This document shows positions 1 to 9,584 of a stretch of 64,000 bases of DNA, one piece after another. The stretch covers positions 104,661 to 168,660 of the forward strand of contig CAVVAX010000011.1 of NCBI GenBank assembly GCA_963746275.1. The letters run 5' to 3'. Each line of letters opens with the position of its first letter. The first letter of the stretch is position 1. The translations under genes were made by a program, and so were the position numbers. This DNA comes from JAEULH01 sp963746275. Lineage in GTDB: Bacteria > Pseudomonadota > Alphaproteobacteria > Rhodospirillales > Defluviicoccaceae. The notes beneath the pieces were generated by a model, which ran no database searches, was not told the DNA's origin, and was given only the letters and a program-made list of their open reading frames with translations.

Positions 1-267
1 GCCAGCGTCTCCGCCGCGTTGCGGCAGCCCGAGCCGGAGTGCCTACACAGCGCTGCAGACGCCTTAACCCCGGATAACGCCCGGCCTTGTCGGCCTGTTC
101 AAGATCCGGTCTGCCGTGCGGAGCGTCCCGCTCGCCGGATGCGGCGGTGGCTACGCGGATGAGAGGCACTCTGGCCGGGCTGCCCTTGCACCGACTTGTG
201 GAACGGGCGCACTCTCTCGCTCGCGACCGCCTGCGGCAACGATGCCGGGGTTGCGGATGATGCAGGC

Positions 268-1006
268 ATGCACCTGAACGCGGCGCGCTGCGGCGCCGGG
301 ACTGGGGGGGAGAGGGAGCGGATCGCACGGGTCCTGCGCACGAACCGGCTCTTCGCCCGGGTGCCCGCGCCGGAGTTGTGCCGTCTCGCTGCAGAGGCGG
401 TCGACGTGCCCTCCCCGAACGGCAACATCGTCTTCCGTCAGGGAGATCCGGCGGACACCCTGTTCATCGTCGCCAGCGGTCACGCCGGTCTCTTTCTCGG
501 TGCGCCTGGGGACTATGCCTGCCTCGCCGGCACCGTCGGCGCTGGAGACGTGATCGGCGAGGCCGGAATCATCGGCGTCGCCACCTATCCGGCGAGCGCG
601 CAGATGCTGGCTGCCGGCGAGCTCGTCGCCATTCCGACGGCGTCGATGCGGCGGCTGATGAGCGAGCGCTTCGATGCGGTGCTGGCGCTGATGGGCGAGA
701 TGTCGATGCGGATCCGCCGGCAGGTTCGCGAGATCATGGACCTGAAGATGAAGACGGCGCCGCAGCGCCTTGCCGGCCACCTGGCGATGCTCACGCTCGG
801 TCCAGGAGGGCTCGGCGGAGGTGCGCCTGCCCTACGAAAAGAAGCTTCTGGCGAGCCAGCTGGGCATGCAGCCGGAGACGCTGTCGCGGGCGCTGATGCG
901 GCTGCAGGGCCTGGGCGTGAGCAACGGCAATGGCGCGGCCGTCTTCCGCTTGCGCGACGTCGCTCTGCTGCGCCGCTATGCCAGCGAAGACCCGGGCGGC
1001 GACTAG
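268..1006 (+). CDS. Crp/Fnr-family transcriptional regulator A (frameshifted)
   Basis: Cyclic-nucleotide-binding-like N-terminal domain (pattern FRQGDPADTLFIVASG) followed by a long dimerisation helix and a C-terminal winged helix with recognition region LGMQPETLSRALMRL, typical of Crp/Fnr/Dnr regulators. The N-terminal part reads in one frame and the DNA-binding part in the next; the frame changes by +1 near 800, so the two halves belong to one gene of about 245 residues. The start at 268 gives the normal family length; longer upstream starts add a non-conserved leader. No Fe-S cysteine cluster like that of FNR is evident, which points to a Dnr/NnrR-like or CooA-like sensor. The stop is immediately followed by the start of a second regulator, and the nor operon lies downstream, so a role in NO or low-oxygen response is inferred. 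Confidence 0.75.
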
Positions 1007-1693
1007 ATGATCGCTCGGCTCCAGGCCACGGACGTCGACTGCCTGCTGCGCCTGCCGATGCTGGCGGAGCTTCGTCCCGACGAGGTCCGGGCGCTGACGG
1101 CCGAGGCGGCGGTGACCACCTACGCCGATGACGGCCTGCTGTTTTCCGCCGGCGACCCGGCCGACCGGTTCTTCGCCGTGGTCGACGGCTACGTCCGCCT
1201 CTTCGCGCTGAACAACGACGGCCACGAGACGACGATCGAGGTCATCGGCGCCGGCTCCTCCTTTGCGGAAGCCGCGATCTTCGCCACCGGCCGCTACCCG
1301 GTGAACGCCGAGGTCGCCGCCGGTTCTCGGCTCATCAGCCTGCGCGACACGGCGCTGATGCGCCTCCTGCGCGAGGACCCGGACCTGGCGCTTAGGATGC
1401 TGGGCTGCCTGCACCGCTGGCAGCTCCGGCTGATGCAGGAGCTGCTGCAACTGAAGGCGCAGACGCCCGGGCGGCGGCTGGCCTGGTACCTGCTCGACTT
1501 GCTCGACCAGACGCCAGGAGCGACGAGCGTGGCGCTGCCCCACCGCAAGGGCGTCATCGCCGCCCGCATCGGCATCACCCCGGAGAGCCTGTCGCGGGCG
1601 CTGGCCCGGCTGGGCCGGCTCGGGGTCGAAAGCGAGGGCAACGTCGTCAAGATCCCCGATCCCGCCGCCTTGCGCCGGTTCTGCGAGCGCTGA
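1007..1693 (+). CDS. Crp/Fnr-family regulator B (Dnr/NnrR-like)
   Basis: 228 residues, the full length of the Crp/Fnr family. An effector-binding beta-roll occupies about residues 20-110 (FSAGDPADRFFAVVDG), then the dimer helix and a winged helix with recognition helix near GITPESLSRALARL. The recognition helix shares the ESLSRAL / ETLSRAL signature with the regulator just upstream, so the two are probably paralogues with similar target sites. The start codon directly abuts the stop of regulator A (tagatg), implying translational coupling. No conserved four-cysteine Fe-S motif is seen. An FNR/Dnr-type box lies 30 bp past the stop, ahead of norC, making this protein the natural candidate for NO-dependent control of norCBQD. 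The specific ligand cannot be told from sequence. Confidence 0.85.
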   Translation: MIARLQATDVDCLLRLPMLAELRPDEVRALTAEAAVTTYADDGLLFSAGDPADRFFAVVDGYVRLFALNNDGHETTIEVIGAGSSFAEAAIFATGRYPVNAEVAAGSRLISLRDTALMRLLREDPDLALRMLGCLHRWQLRLMQELLQLKAQTPGRRLAWYLLDLLDQTPGATSVALPHRKGVIAARIGITPESLSRALARLGRLGVESEGNVVKIPDPAALRRFCER

Positions 1694-1722
1694 GCGCAGG
1701 CTGGGTCATGCTGTTCATGTCC

Positions 1723-1736
1723 TTGATAAAGGTCAA
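1723..1736 (+). promoter_or_regulatory. FNR/Dnr-type operator upstream of norC
   Basis: TTGAT-AAAG-GTCAA: a 5-4-5 dyad with one mismatch to the FNR/Dnr consensus TTGAT-N4-ATCAA. It is the only such site I noticed and sits about 130 bp before the norC start, between the second Crp/Fnr regulator and the nor operon. If it works as a class II activator site, the transcript would start about 40 bp downstream and leave a leader of roughly 90 nt. Confidence 0.7.
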
Positions 1737-1864
1737 AGCCGCTGCCTCGGCGCCGTGCCACTGTGCCCGCCCCACTGTCGGCACTGGCGAGGCGGCTCCC
1801 GCCGACAGGGCAGTAACCATGGGCGAACGTGTTCAGTCCGCCCGCGCCGATAGGGACACATGCG

Positions 1865-2317
1865 ATGTGGGAAGCACTCACCAAATCGAAGGCGAGGAAT
1901 ATTTTCTACGGCGGGTCGCTGTTCTTCCTCGTCGTCTTCGTCGCCCTGACCGCGCACAGCCACTACTACATCGTCAACACGTCGACGGATAAGCCCGGTC
2001 TCACCGCGAGCGTGGCCCGCGGCAAGCACGTGTGGGAGAAGAACTCCTGCATCAACTGTCACTCGATGCTCGGCGAGGGCGCCTACTTCGCCCCGGAGCT
2101 CGGCAACGTCTGGGTGCGCTACGGCGGCAGGGACGATCCGGAAGGCGCGCGCGAGGGCCTGAAGGCCTGGATCCTGGCGCAGCCGACGGGCATCGAGGGG
2201 CGGCGGCAGATGCCGAAGTTCGCCTTCGACGGAACCGAGCTCGACGACCTGATCGACTTTCTCGAGTGGACCAGCCGAATCAACACCCAGGGCTGGCCGC
2301 CCACGGACGCGGGCTGA
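1865..2317 (+). CDS. norC: Nitric oxide reductase subunit C (cytochrome c)
   Basis: Small subunit of the cytochrome-c-dependent NO reductase, passing electrons to NorB in the cytoplasmic membrane (2 NO to N2O). 150 residues: a single N-terminal membrane anchor (about residues 14-32) and a periplasmic c-type cytochrome with the haem-binding motif CINCH near residue 61; the distal Met ligand is likely the one in RRQMPKF. ATG 1865 is preferred over the in-frame GTG 36 bp upstream because it gives the usual short N-terminus before the anchor. It is followed 24 bp later by norB, and preceded by an FNR/Dnr-type box. Confidence 0.95.
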   Translation: MWEALTKSKARNIFYGGSLFFLVVFVALTAHSHYYIVNTSTDKPGLTASVARGKHVWEKNSCINCHSMLGEGAYFAPELGNVWVRYGGRDDPEGAREGLKAWILAQPTGIEGRRQMPKFAFDGTELDDLIDFLEWTSRINTQGWPPTDAG

Positions 2318-2341
2318 AGCCGGCCCGAGGGAGGACGAGAC

Positions 2342-3700
2342 ATGAAGTACGAAACGCAGCGCATCGCCCTTGTCTATTTCGTCGGGGCGCTCGGCCTGTT
2401 CGCCCTGCAGGTCATCGCCGGGGCCATCGCCGGCTACATCTATGTCGATCCAAATTTCCTCTCCGAGATTCTGCCGTTCCACGTCATCCGGATGATCCAC
2501 ACGAACGCGCTGGTCGTCTGGCTGCTTCTCGGCTTCTTCGGCGCCGCCTACTTCATCATCCCGGAAGAATCGGAACGCGAGATCCACAGCCCGATGCTCG
2601 CCTACGTGCAGTTCGCGATCTTCGTCGGCGTCGCCGTTGCCGCGGTGGTGGGCTACCTGTTTCGCATCCACCAGGGCCGCGAGTTCCTCGAGCAGCCAAC
2701 ATGGGTCAAGCTCGGGATCGTGGTCGCGGCGCTGATCTTCCTGTTCAACATCACCATGACCGTGCTGCGCGGGCGGAAGACGGCGATCACCAACGTGCTG
2801 CTGCTCGGCCTGTGGGCGATCGCGGTGTTCTTCCTGTTCGCCCTCTACAACCCGACGAACCTTTCGCTTGACAAGATGTACTGGTGGTACGTCGTCCACA
2901 TCTGGGTCGAGGGTGTGTGGGAGCTGGTGATGGCCGCGATCCTGGCTTTCCTGATGCTGAAGCTCACCGGCGTCGACCGCGAGGTGATCGAGAAGTGGCT
3001 CTACGTCATCGTCGCCCTGGCGCTGTTCTCAGGCTTGCTGGGAACCGGCCACCACTATTACTGGATCGGCACGCCCTACTACTGGCAGCCGCTCGGCAAC
3101 ATTTTCTCGACGCTCGAGGTCGTGCCCTTGTTCGCCATGGTGCTGTTCACCTTCTCCATGGTGTGGAAGGGCGGGCGTGATCACCCCAACAAGGCGGCGC
3201 TGATCTGGAGCCTCGGCACGGCCGTGCTCGCCTTTTTCGGCGCCGGCGTCTGGGGCTTCATGCACACGCTGTCCAACATCAACTACTACACCCACGGCAC
3301 CCAGGTGACGGCGGCGCACGCCCACCTCGCCTTCTTCGGCGCCTACGTCTGCTTGAACCTCGCGATCATCACCTACGCCATGCCCTACCTGCTGCGCCGC
3401 GAGGTCTACAATCAGGTCCTCAACATGGCGAGCTTCTGGATCATGGCCAGCGCCATGGCGTTCATGACCTTCACCCTGACCTTTGCCGGCGTCGTCCAGA
3501 CGCATCTGCAGCGGGTTCAGGGGCAAAACTACATGGACGTTCAGGACGAGCTCGGGCTGTTCTTCCTGATGCGGCTCGGCGCCGGGCTCGTCGTCGTCGT
3601 CGCCGTGCTGATGTTCATCTACGCGACGCTGGTGCCGCGGCGTGAGCTGATTTCGCCGAAGTCGACGGAGCGGCCGGCGGCGACGGGGATCGCCGAGTGA
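2342..3700 (+). CDS. norB: Nitric oxide reductase subunit B
   Basis: Catalytic subunit of cNOR, a heme-copper-oxidase superfamily membrane protein with about 12 transmembrane helices (452 residues, normal length). Ligand residues are visible: His in RMIHTNALVVW (helix II), HIWVEGVWE in helix VI, which includes the His and the characteristic Glu near the FeB site, the adjacent pair in GTGHHYYW (helix VII), and HAHLAFF in helix X. The Tyr of CoxA-type HPEVY is absent, as expected for NO reductase. A good SD (gaggacgag) precedes the ATG. The stop overlaps the norQ start by 4 bp. Confidence 0.97.
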   Translation: MKYETQRIALVYFVGALGLFALQVIAGAIAGYIYVDPNFLSEILPFHVIRMIHTNALVVWLLLGFFGAAYFIIPEESEREIHSPMLAYVQFAIFVGVAVAAVVGYLFRIHQGREFLEQPTWVKLGIVVAALIFLFNITMTVLRGRKTAITNVLLLGLWAIAVFFLFALYNPTNLSLDKMYWWYVVHIWVEGVWELVMAAILAFLMLKLTGVDREVIEKWLYVIVALALFSGLLGTGHHYYWIGTPYYWQPLGNIFSTLEVVPLFAMVLFTFSMVWKGGRDHPNKAALIWSLGTAVLAFFGAGVWGFMHTLSNINYYTHGTQVTAAHAHLAFFGAYVCLNLAIITYAMPYLLRREVYNQVLNMASFWIMASAMAFMTFTLTFAGVVQTHLQRVQGQNYMDVQDELGLFFLMRLGAGLVVVVAVLMFIYATLVPRRELISPKSTERPAATGIAE

Positions 3701-4515
3701 GCCCCGCCGGCGACCAGGTCGCCGTGCGGTTGGCCGATGACGCCATCCCCTACTACGCGCCGACGGGCGAGGAGTGCGCGGTGTTTGCCGCCGCGCACCG
3801 CCTCGGCCTGCCGCTGCTGCTGAAGGGGCCGACCGGCTGCGGCAAGACCCGGTTCGTCATGCACATGGCGGCGCGCCTCGGCCTGCCGCTCTTCACCGTC
3901 GCCTGCCACGACGACCTGACCGCCGCTGACCTGACCGGGCGCTATCTGCTGAAGGGCGGCGAGACCGTCTGGGTCGACGGTCCGTTGACCCGCGCCGTGC
4001 GCAGCGGCGGGATCTGCTACCTCGACGAGGTGGTGGAGGCCCGCAAGGACGTGACCGTCGTCCTCCATCCTTTGACCGATGACCGTCGGATCCTGCCTCT
4101 GGAGCGCACGGGAGAGGTGCTGACGGCGCCGCCCTCGTTCATGCTCGTCGTCTCCTACAACCCTGGCTACCAGAACATCCTCAAGTCGCTGAAGCCCAGC
4201 ACGCGCCAGCGCTTTCTCGCCCTGGAGTTCGGCTTCCCGCCGCCGGACCGGGAAGTGGAGATCGTCGCCGCTGAAAGCGGGCTCAAGCCGGACAGGGTCA
4301 AGCCCCTGGTGCTGCTGGCCAACCGCCTGCGCGGCCTCGCGGGCCAGGATCTCGAGGAGGGCGTCTCCACGCGCCTGCTCGTCTACTGCGCCAGCCTGAT
4401 CGCCGCCGGGATGGCCCCGGCGCTGGCGGTGGAGACGGCGCTGGTCGAGCCCTTGAGCGACAACGCCGACGTGAAGACCGGGCTGCACGAGGTCGTTCGC
4501 GCGATCTTGGGCTGA
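3697..4515 (+). CDS. norQ: NorQ, MoxR-type AAA+ ATPase for NO reductase maturation
   Basis: 272-residue AAA+ ATPase of the CbbQ/NirQ/NorQ group, which with NorD activates NO reductase, probably by inserting non-heme iron. Walker A is GPTGCGKT (about residue 44); Walker B is in ICYLDEVVEAR; the sensor region follows with SYNPGYQ. It starts at GTG 3697, overlapping the end of norB by four bases, so the two are translationally coupled. norD follows 5 bp downstream. The neighbourhood (norCB upstream, norD downstream) separates it from Rubisco-associated CbbQ. Confidence 0.93.
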   Translation: MSPAGDQVAVRLADDAIPYYAPTGEECAVFAAAHRLGLPLLLKGPTGCGKTRFVMHMAARLGLPLFTVACHDDLTAADLTGRYLLKGGETVWVDGPLTRAVRSGGICYLDEVVEARKDVTVVLHPLTDDRRILPLERTGEVLTAPPSFMLVVSYNPGYQNILKSLKPSTRQRFLALEFGFPPPDREVEIVAAESGLKPDRVKPLVLLANRLRGLAGQDLEEGVSTRLLVYCASLIAAGMAPALAVETALVEPLSDNADVKTGLHEVVRAILG

Positions 4516-4520
4516 CGGCC

Positions 4521-6471
4521 ATGGGTCTGTGGAAAAAGCTGCTGGAGCCGGAGGAGGCGGTCGGCAGCGCTTGGCACGGACTGGTCGGCGATCTTGCCAG
4601 CTGCAAGCGTTTTCCAGAGGCGGCGGTGCGGCTGGAGGAGGTCGTGGAGCCGCTGGGCCTCGTCTTCCGCGCTCTGGGTGGCGACCGCGGGATCACCATC
4701 CGGCCGGCCAGTGTGTCGATGTCGCGCCACCGCCGGCGCCTGCGCCAGCGACTGGGCGCCGAGGCGGAACCAATGCTCCGCCCGCAGATCGACGGCGACT
4801 CTCTGTTCCTCCCCCCGGTCCTCGACGTCTGCGCCAGCGTCCAGGCCAATCGCGATCTCTATGTTTGGCTGGCTGCATGGTCGGCCGCGGCCGATCTCGC
4901 CCTGGAACCGCTTCCGGAGGATCCGCTGACGGCGGAGCTCGCCGGTTTGCAGCGGGCGCTCAGGGCAACGGAGCGGACGCTGGCCTGGCACCCCGGCCTT
5001 GCTGGGATCTACCGCAACCTCTGCCGGAACGTCCTGGCGACCCGGCCTCGGCTCTCGCTGCCGGAGGTGGAGGCCGCGGTCGAGGCCTGCATCGTCGAGC
5101 TCCTCGGCGGCGCCCCGGCGCGGGCGGCGCTGAGCGAGGGCATGCTCGCCGCCATCCGCAGCCACGAACCGATCTCCCCCAACTGGCGGGCGCCGAAGGG
5201 CTATCGGCGGCATCTGCCCGTCCCGCTGTGGGGGGACATCCTGCCGCTGCCGGCGCGCAGCGGCCGCAAGGACGAGGATCCGTCGGCGGAGGAGGGGGCG
5301 CCGGCTTCAGCGGACGACGGCAGGACGCGCAAGGGCCGGCGCGAGGACGCCCCCGACGTGGACCGGAACGACCCGCTGATCCTCAACCGGTTCGAGAAGA
5401 TCCTCTCGTGGGTGGAGTTCCTGCGCATCAACCGTGGCGTCGACGACGAGGACGAGGAGAGTGCGAAGCGCGCCGCGAACGACCACGAGCAGATTACCCT
5501 GGTCAAGAGCAAGCGCCGCCCGGCGACGAAGCTGAAGTTCGACCTGGACCTGGCGCCGGCCGACGTCGATCGCGATCGCCTCTCCGGGCGCTTTCTCTAC
5601 CCGGAGTGGGACTACCGCCGCCGCGATTACCTGCCCGAGCACTGCCGGGTGCTGGCTGCCGTCGCCGAGGAGACGGGATCGGCCGAGCCGTGGTCGGCGG
5701 ATAGCGGCGACGCGCAGGCGCATCGAAGCCGTGCGCCGCCAGTTCGAGGCGCTGCGCCCGCGTCGCGAGATCGCCAAACGCCAGGTCGACGGCAGCGAAC
5801 TCGACATGGACGCGCTGATCCGCGCCCGCTGCGATCTCGCCGCCCGCGGCGACGCCACCGACCGTGTCTACCAGCAGGCGCGCAATGCCGCGAGGGACCT
5901 TGCCGTCGCCGTCCTCATCGACGTCTCCCGCTCCACCGAGGCCTACGTCGAGAACCGGCAGGTGCTCGAGATCGCCAAGGAATCGCTGACCGCCCTGACC
6001 CTGGGGCTGACCGCCTGCGGCGACGAGCATGCGCTCTACAGCTTCTCCTCCTGCAAGCGCGACCGTGTGTGGGTGCAGACCATCAAGTCGTTTGCCGAGC
6101 CCGTTGGGCCCAGCGTGCACGCCCGCATCGCCCACCTCCGCCCCGGCTACTACACCAGGCTTGGCGCCGCCATCCGCCACGTCGCAGCCAACCTGCGCGA
6201 GCGGCCGAACCAGCGCCGGCTGCTGCTGGTGCTGACCGATGGCAAGCCCAACGACCTCGACCATTACGAGGGCCGTTACGGCGTCGAGGATACGGCCAAA
6301 GCCGTTCGCGAGGCTCGCCGGCTGGGCCACGCGGTCTTCGGCATCACCATCGACCGCAAGGCGCACGCCTACTTCCCGCACATGTTCGGGCAGAACGCCT
6401 TCGCCATCATCGCCCACATCGGCGCCCTGACCCGCGCCCTGCCGCTGATCTACCGGCACATGGTCGGCTGA
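4521..6471 (+). CDS. norD: NorD, von Willebrand factor A protein (frameshifted)
   Basis: Partner of NorQ in NO reductase activation. The N-terminal part (about 390 residues, charged, no signal peptide) ends in one frame; a +1 frame change near 5700 leads into the C-terminal vWA domain, whose MIDAS motif is DVSRSTEAY (about residue 465), followed by LLVLTDGKPND. The joined product is about 650 residues, right for NorD. Because the rest of the nor operon is intact and the reading frame is otherwise clean, the shift is more likely sequence error than inactivation. Translation stops at 6471; there is no obvious T-rich terminator in the following 100 bp. Confidence 0.88.
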
Positions 6472-6613
6472 CGCCGGCCGTTCCTTCGGCCCTTCCGCTG
6501 CGTGCGCTGCACTCGGCGCCCTGGGGGCTACCGGCGGTCCCGGTTGCGCCGCCCCTGTGGCGGCACTGACACGCGTCCGCGCCGCGTCTCGCTGTGACCA
6601 TTCTGCGAACTGC

Positions 6614-6642
6614 TTGCACCTTTCGCCAGATCGCGCTATAAA
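6614..6642 (+). promoter_or_regulatory. Putative sigma70-like promoter of the accessory cluster
   Basis: TTGCAC - 17 bp - TATAAA, in the locally AT-rich 6600-6720 part of a 356-bp gene-free stretch (6472-6827) between norD and the epimerase gene. The -10 matches the consensus at 5 of 6 positions; the -35 is weak (3 of 6). A second TATATA lies near 6715. With this start the leader would be about 180 nt and contain the palindrome at 6764-6780. Nothing else was recognised in the stretch. Confidence 0.4.
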
Positions 6643-6763
6643 TAACCAACAAATGAAAATGAGTGCTCTTGGGGCCAACGAAGCCTCAAGTCGGGACAAA
6701 ACAGGGAACGCGTATATAAGCATCATCTAGAGAGAAGTCGCGCGCCAGGAGTTTGAGACTGTC

Positions 6764-6780
6764 TTGGCCGTTACGGCCAA
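6764..6780. promoter_or_regulatory. Perfect 8-1-8 palindrome, candidate operator
   Basis: TTGGCCGT-T-ACGGCCAA is an exact inverted repeat with 8-bp arms and a one-base centre, 48 bp upstream of the first gene of the accessory cluster. No T-run follows, so it is not a terminator. Size and symmetry suit a dimeric repressor or activator site. No regulator gene is part of the cluster itself. Confidence 0.5.
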
Positions 6781-6827
6781 TTGCCCATAGGGTGGGGCGA
6801 AGCCAGCTTTCGCGGGAGAGAGTCTTC

Positions 6828-8859
6828 ATGCCGCTTCGTAGCTTCTATGACAGTTTAACCGTTGCGGGGACAGTAACGGCCATTGACGCGAACGCACTGA
6901 AGTTTTCCATCCGCACGCGCAGCGACGATTTGTTCGACATCGATGTTGGCGTGACGACTTACTACCAGGTCTTGACCAACCTGGATGGCCTGAACCGGGA
7001 CCGCGCTGAGGCGCCCGCGAACATGAACCGGGGCGACGCCCCGGTCGCCTTCGATCTGCTGAAATACATGAAGGAAGGCTGCCTGACGTTCGTCGAGGGC
7101 ATCCGCTCGGAGAACGGCGCAGAGGAGCGCTTCGAGGCGCGCACCGTCTATCTGATGCACTCGCTGCCCGGGAAATACCTGTTCGAGGAGACCCACTGGT
7201 GGCTGGTGCAGATCTCGCAGATGGCCGACCGCTGGCTCAACACCCTGTTCGACGTCAAGCGCAACTATGAGATCGACGACTTTTCTAAGCTCTACCGCAC
7301 CAACCTGGGCATCACCGGCGCGCCGACTGACGACAACATCCAGGAGTGCGCGACGCTGTCGCGGCTCATCTACGGCTTGTCCTCGGCGTATCTCCTGACC
7401 GGCGCCGAGCGTTACTATCTCGCCGCCAAGGCCGGGGTGGACTACCAGCGCGAGGCCTTCCGCAGCCTCAGCCATGACGGCCAGTACTGCTTCTGGGCGT
7501 TCGGCCGCAGGCGGACCGCGAACGGCGAAAAGCTGATCGTGTCGTCCGAGAACCCCGACGATTACGGCACGATCCCACTCTACGAGCAGATCTACGCGCT
7601 TGGCCGGGCTCGCCCAGTACTACCGGATCACGCTCGATTGGGAGGTTCTTGAGGACATCCGCCGGACCGTCAACTCGTTCCAGGGCTACTACCATGACGT
7701 CAAGGGGCTGCGGGAGCCGGAGTTCCCCGGCGAGGGCGGTTACTTCTCCCATCTCGATTATGCGACCATGCGCCCGGACAGCCCGGCGCTGGGCCACAAC
7801 AGCTCGCGCAAGAACTGGAACTCGATCGGCGACCACATCCCGGCCTACCTGATCAACCTGATCCTAGCGCTCGACCCGGTGCCGGAGAGCCCGAACGGGC
7901 GCAAGCTCGACGAGTTCCTCGATGTCTGCCGGTCGATCCTCGACGAAACCTCGACGCTGATCATCGACAAGTTCCCAGACCCGGACTCGGATTACGTCAA
8001 CGAGCGGTTCCACGCCGACTGGAGCGTCGACCACGAGTGGGGCTGGCAGCAGAACCGGGCGATCGTCGGGCACGACTTGAAGATCTCCTGGAATCTAACC
8101 CGCTGCGCCTACTACTACCAGACGCAGGAAAAGCATTTCCGCGACCGGCGCGAGAATGCTGCCGCCGACGAGTACAAGGCAAAGGCCGACAGAGCCCTGG
8201 CCATTGCCCGCAAGCTCGCGCGGAGGATGGCCGACGTCGGCATGGACCGGATCCGCGGCGGCGTCTTCGACGCGGTCGAGCGTAACCCCAACAACGGCAT
8301 GCCGACCCAGTTCGCCTGGGGTTGCACCAAGGACTTCTGGCAGCAGGAGCAGGGCATCCTCGCCTATCTGATCCTCCACGGTGCTGAGCAGGGTGAAAAA
8401 GAATTCCTGTCGCTGGCGCGCGAGAGCATTGCCTTCTGGAACCTGTTCTTCCTCGACCGCGACCGGCAGGGGATCTTCTTTCGCACCACTGCCGACGGCC
8501 TCCCCGTCATCCAGGGCGCCTATGGCCAGATGGGCGGGCACTCGATTTCAGGCTATCACGCCTTCGAGCTCAACTTCCTCGCCCACCTTTACACGCGCAG
8601 CTACGTCATTACCGATAAGGACGACGACAACGGCTTCTGCCTCTACTTCAAGCTGTCGCCGCACCGCGACCAGACGTCCATCAACGTTCTGCCGGACTTC
8701 TTCCCTCCGGGGCTGGTGCGTATTGCTAGTGTCCGCGTCAACGGGGTCGACAGGTCTGACAACTTGGTCCCGGACAACCCCAACGATTTCCAGATCCAGG
8801 TCGGAGCGGCCGCCGAGACTGTCGAGCTCGCTGTGGGGTTCGTCACGCTTCCCGGCTGA
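6828..8859 (+). CDS. AGE-family epimerase/isomerase with extra N- and C-terminal domains (frameshifted)
   Basis: About 677 residues after joining two frames across a +1 change at 7600 (a doubled t in gcgcttggcc). The central 400 residues match the N-acylglucosamine 2-epimerase (AGE) alpha6/alpha6-barrel family: GHDLKISWNLTR carries the usual catalytic His, with KDFWQQEQGILAY and ISGYHAFELNFLAHLY as later barrel motifs. Family members isomerise sugars such as mannose/glucose/fructose, cellobiose or N-acylglucosamine. Residues 1-110 form a beta-rich domain (SLTVAGTVTAIDA..) and the last 90 a beta-sandwich-like tail; neither is standard for AGE enzymes. There is no signal peptide, so it should be cytoplasmic. 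SD GGGAGAG precedes ATG 6828. First gene of a 17-gene cluster; substrate unknown. Confidence 0.8.
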
Positions 8860-8903
8860 GCTGAGCTGCCCCGCACCGCGCCAGCGCTATCAGGATAAAA
8901 CCG

Positions 8904-9584
8904 ATGGCCGATCAAGCTCTTGCCGGCAAGAAGATCGCGGTTCTCGTGGAGAGCCAGTACATCGCCCACGAGATCCGGACGTACCAGGACCGCTTCGCCG
9001 CCTACGGCGCCAGCGTCGAGCTGATGTCGCGGCTGTGGGGCAACCCCTCGATCACCTTCATTAGCGAGCTCGAGGACGCAGGCGGCAGGCCGGAGACGCT
9101 GGAGGTGCGTGTCGATTTCGACAGCGTGAACGCAGCCGACTACGCCGCCATCATCATGGCCGCCAACTATCCGAGCGTGCGGCTGCGCTGGGTCGAGCCG
9201 CCGGCGGGGCAGCCGATGAGCGCCGGGATGGCCCGAACCGCCCCCGCCGTCCAGTTCTTCCATAGGGCGATGAAGGACCGGAGCATCGTCAAGGCCGCGC
9301 CCTGCCACGGCCTGTGGTTGCTGACCCCGGTTCCGGAGGTCCTGGCGGGACGCAACGTGACCTGCAATCCGGTGGTGCTGGCCGACGTCGTCAACACCGG
9401 CGCGACGTTCGTCCCGCCGCCGGCGGGGAGCGACTGGGCGCGGCACATCGTCGTCGACAACGACCTCATCACCAGCACCTCCGCGCACAGCGTTGAAATC
9501 GTCGAGCTGTTCGTCGACGCAATAAAGGACCGCGTTCTCGCCATGGCCGGGACGCCCTCCGCTGCGGCCGCGGGGAGGGGTTGA
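8904..9584 (+). CDS. DJ-1/PfpI-family protein
   Basis: 226 residues with the class I glutamine amidotransferase-like fold of DJ-1/PfpI: an N-terminal strand (KKIAVLVES), then the nucleophile elbow AAPCHGLWLL with the conserved Cys at about residue 134 followed by His. Relatives act as glyoxalase III/deglycases, isonitrile hydratases, peptidases or stress chaperones, so the reaction is open. A 35-40 residue insertion before the elbow distinguishes it from the short PfpI proteins. It lies 44 bp after the epimerase and its stop overlaps the start of the next gene by one base, so it should be co-translated with the ThDP enzyme; an aldehyde or alpha-ketoacid-related role is inferred from that. Confidence 0.85.
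   Translation: MADQALAGKKIAVLVESQYIAHEIRTYQDRFAAYGASVELMSRLWGNPSITFISELEDAGGRPETLEVRVDFDSVNAADYAAIIMAANYPSVRLRWVEPPAGQPMSAGMARTAPAVQFFHRAMKDRSIVKAAPCHGLWLLTPVPEVLAGRNVTCNPVVLADVVNTGATFVPPPAGSDWARHIVVDNDLITSTSAHSVEIVELFVDAIKDRVLAMAGTPSAAAAGRG

Noticed and set aside
1..267. Start of the window as a possible gene end
   Set aside because: No frame on either strand resembles a known protein; only GC-driven frames run through it.
1733..2899. Long open frame on the minus strand opposite norC/norB, and similar long frames opposite many genes
   Set aside because: Products are Arg/Asp/His-rich and follow the reverse of high-GC codons. The opposite strand encodes clear family proteins, so these are shadows.
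6472..6560. GC-rich inverted segments after norD as an intrinsic terminator
   Set aside because: Stems are weak and no T-run follows, so no terminator is called.
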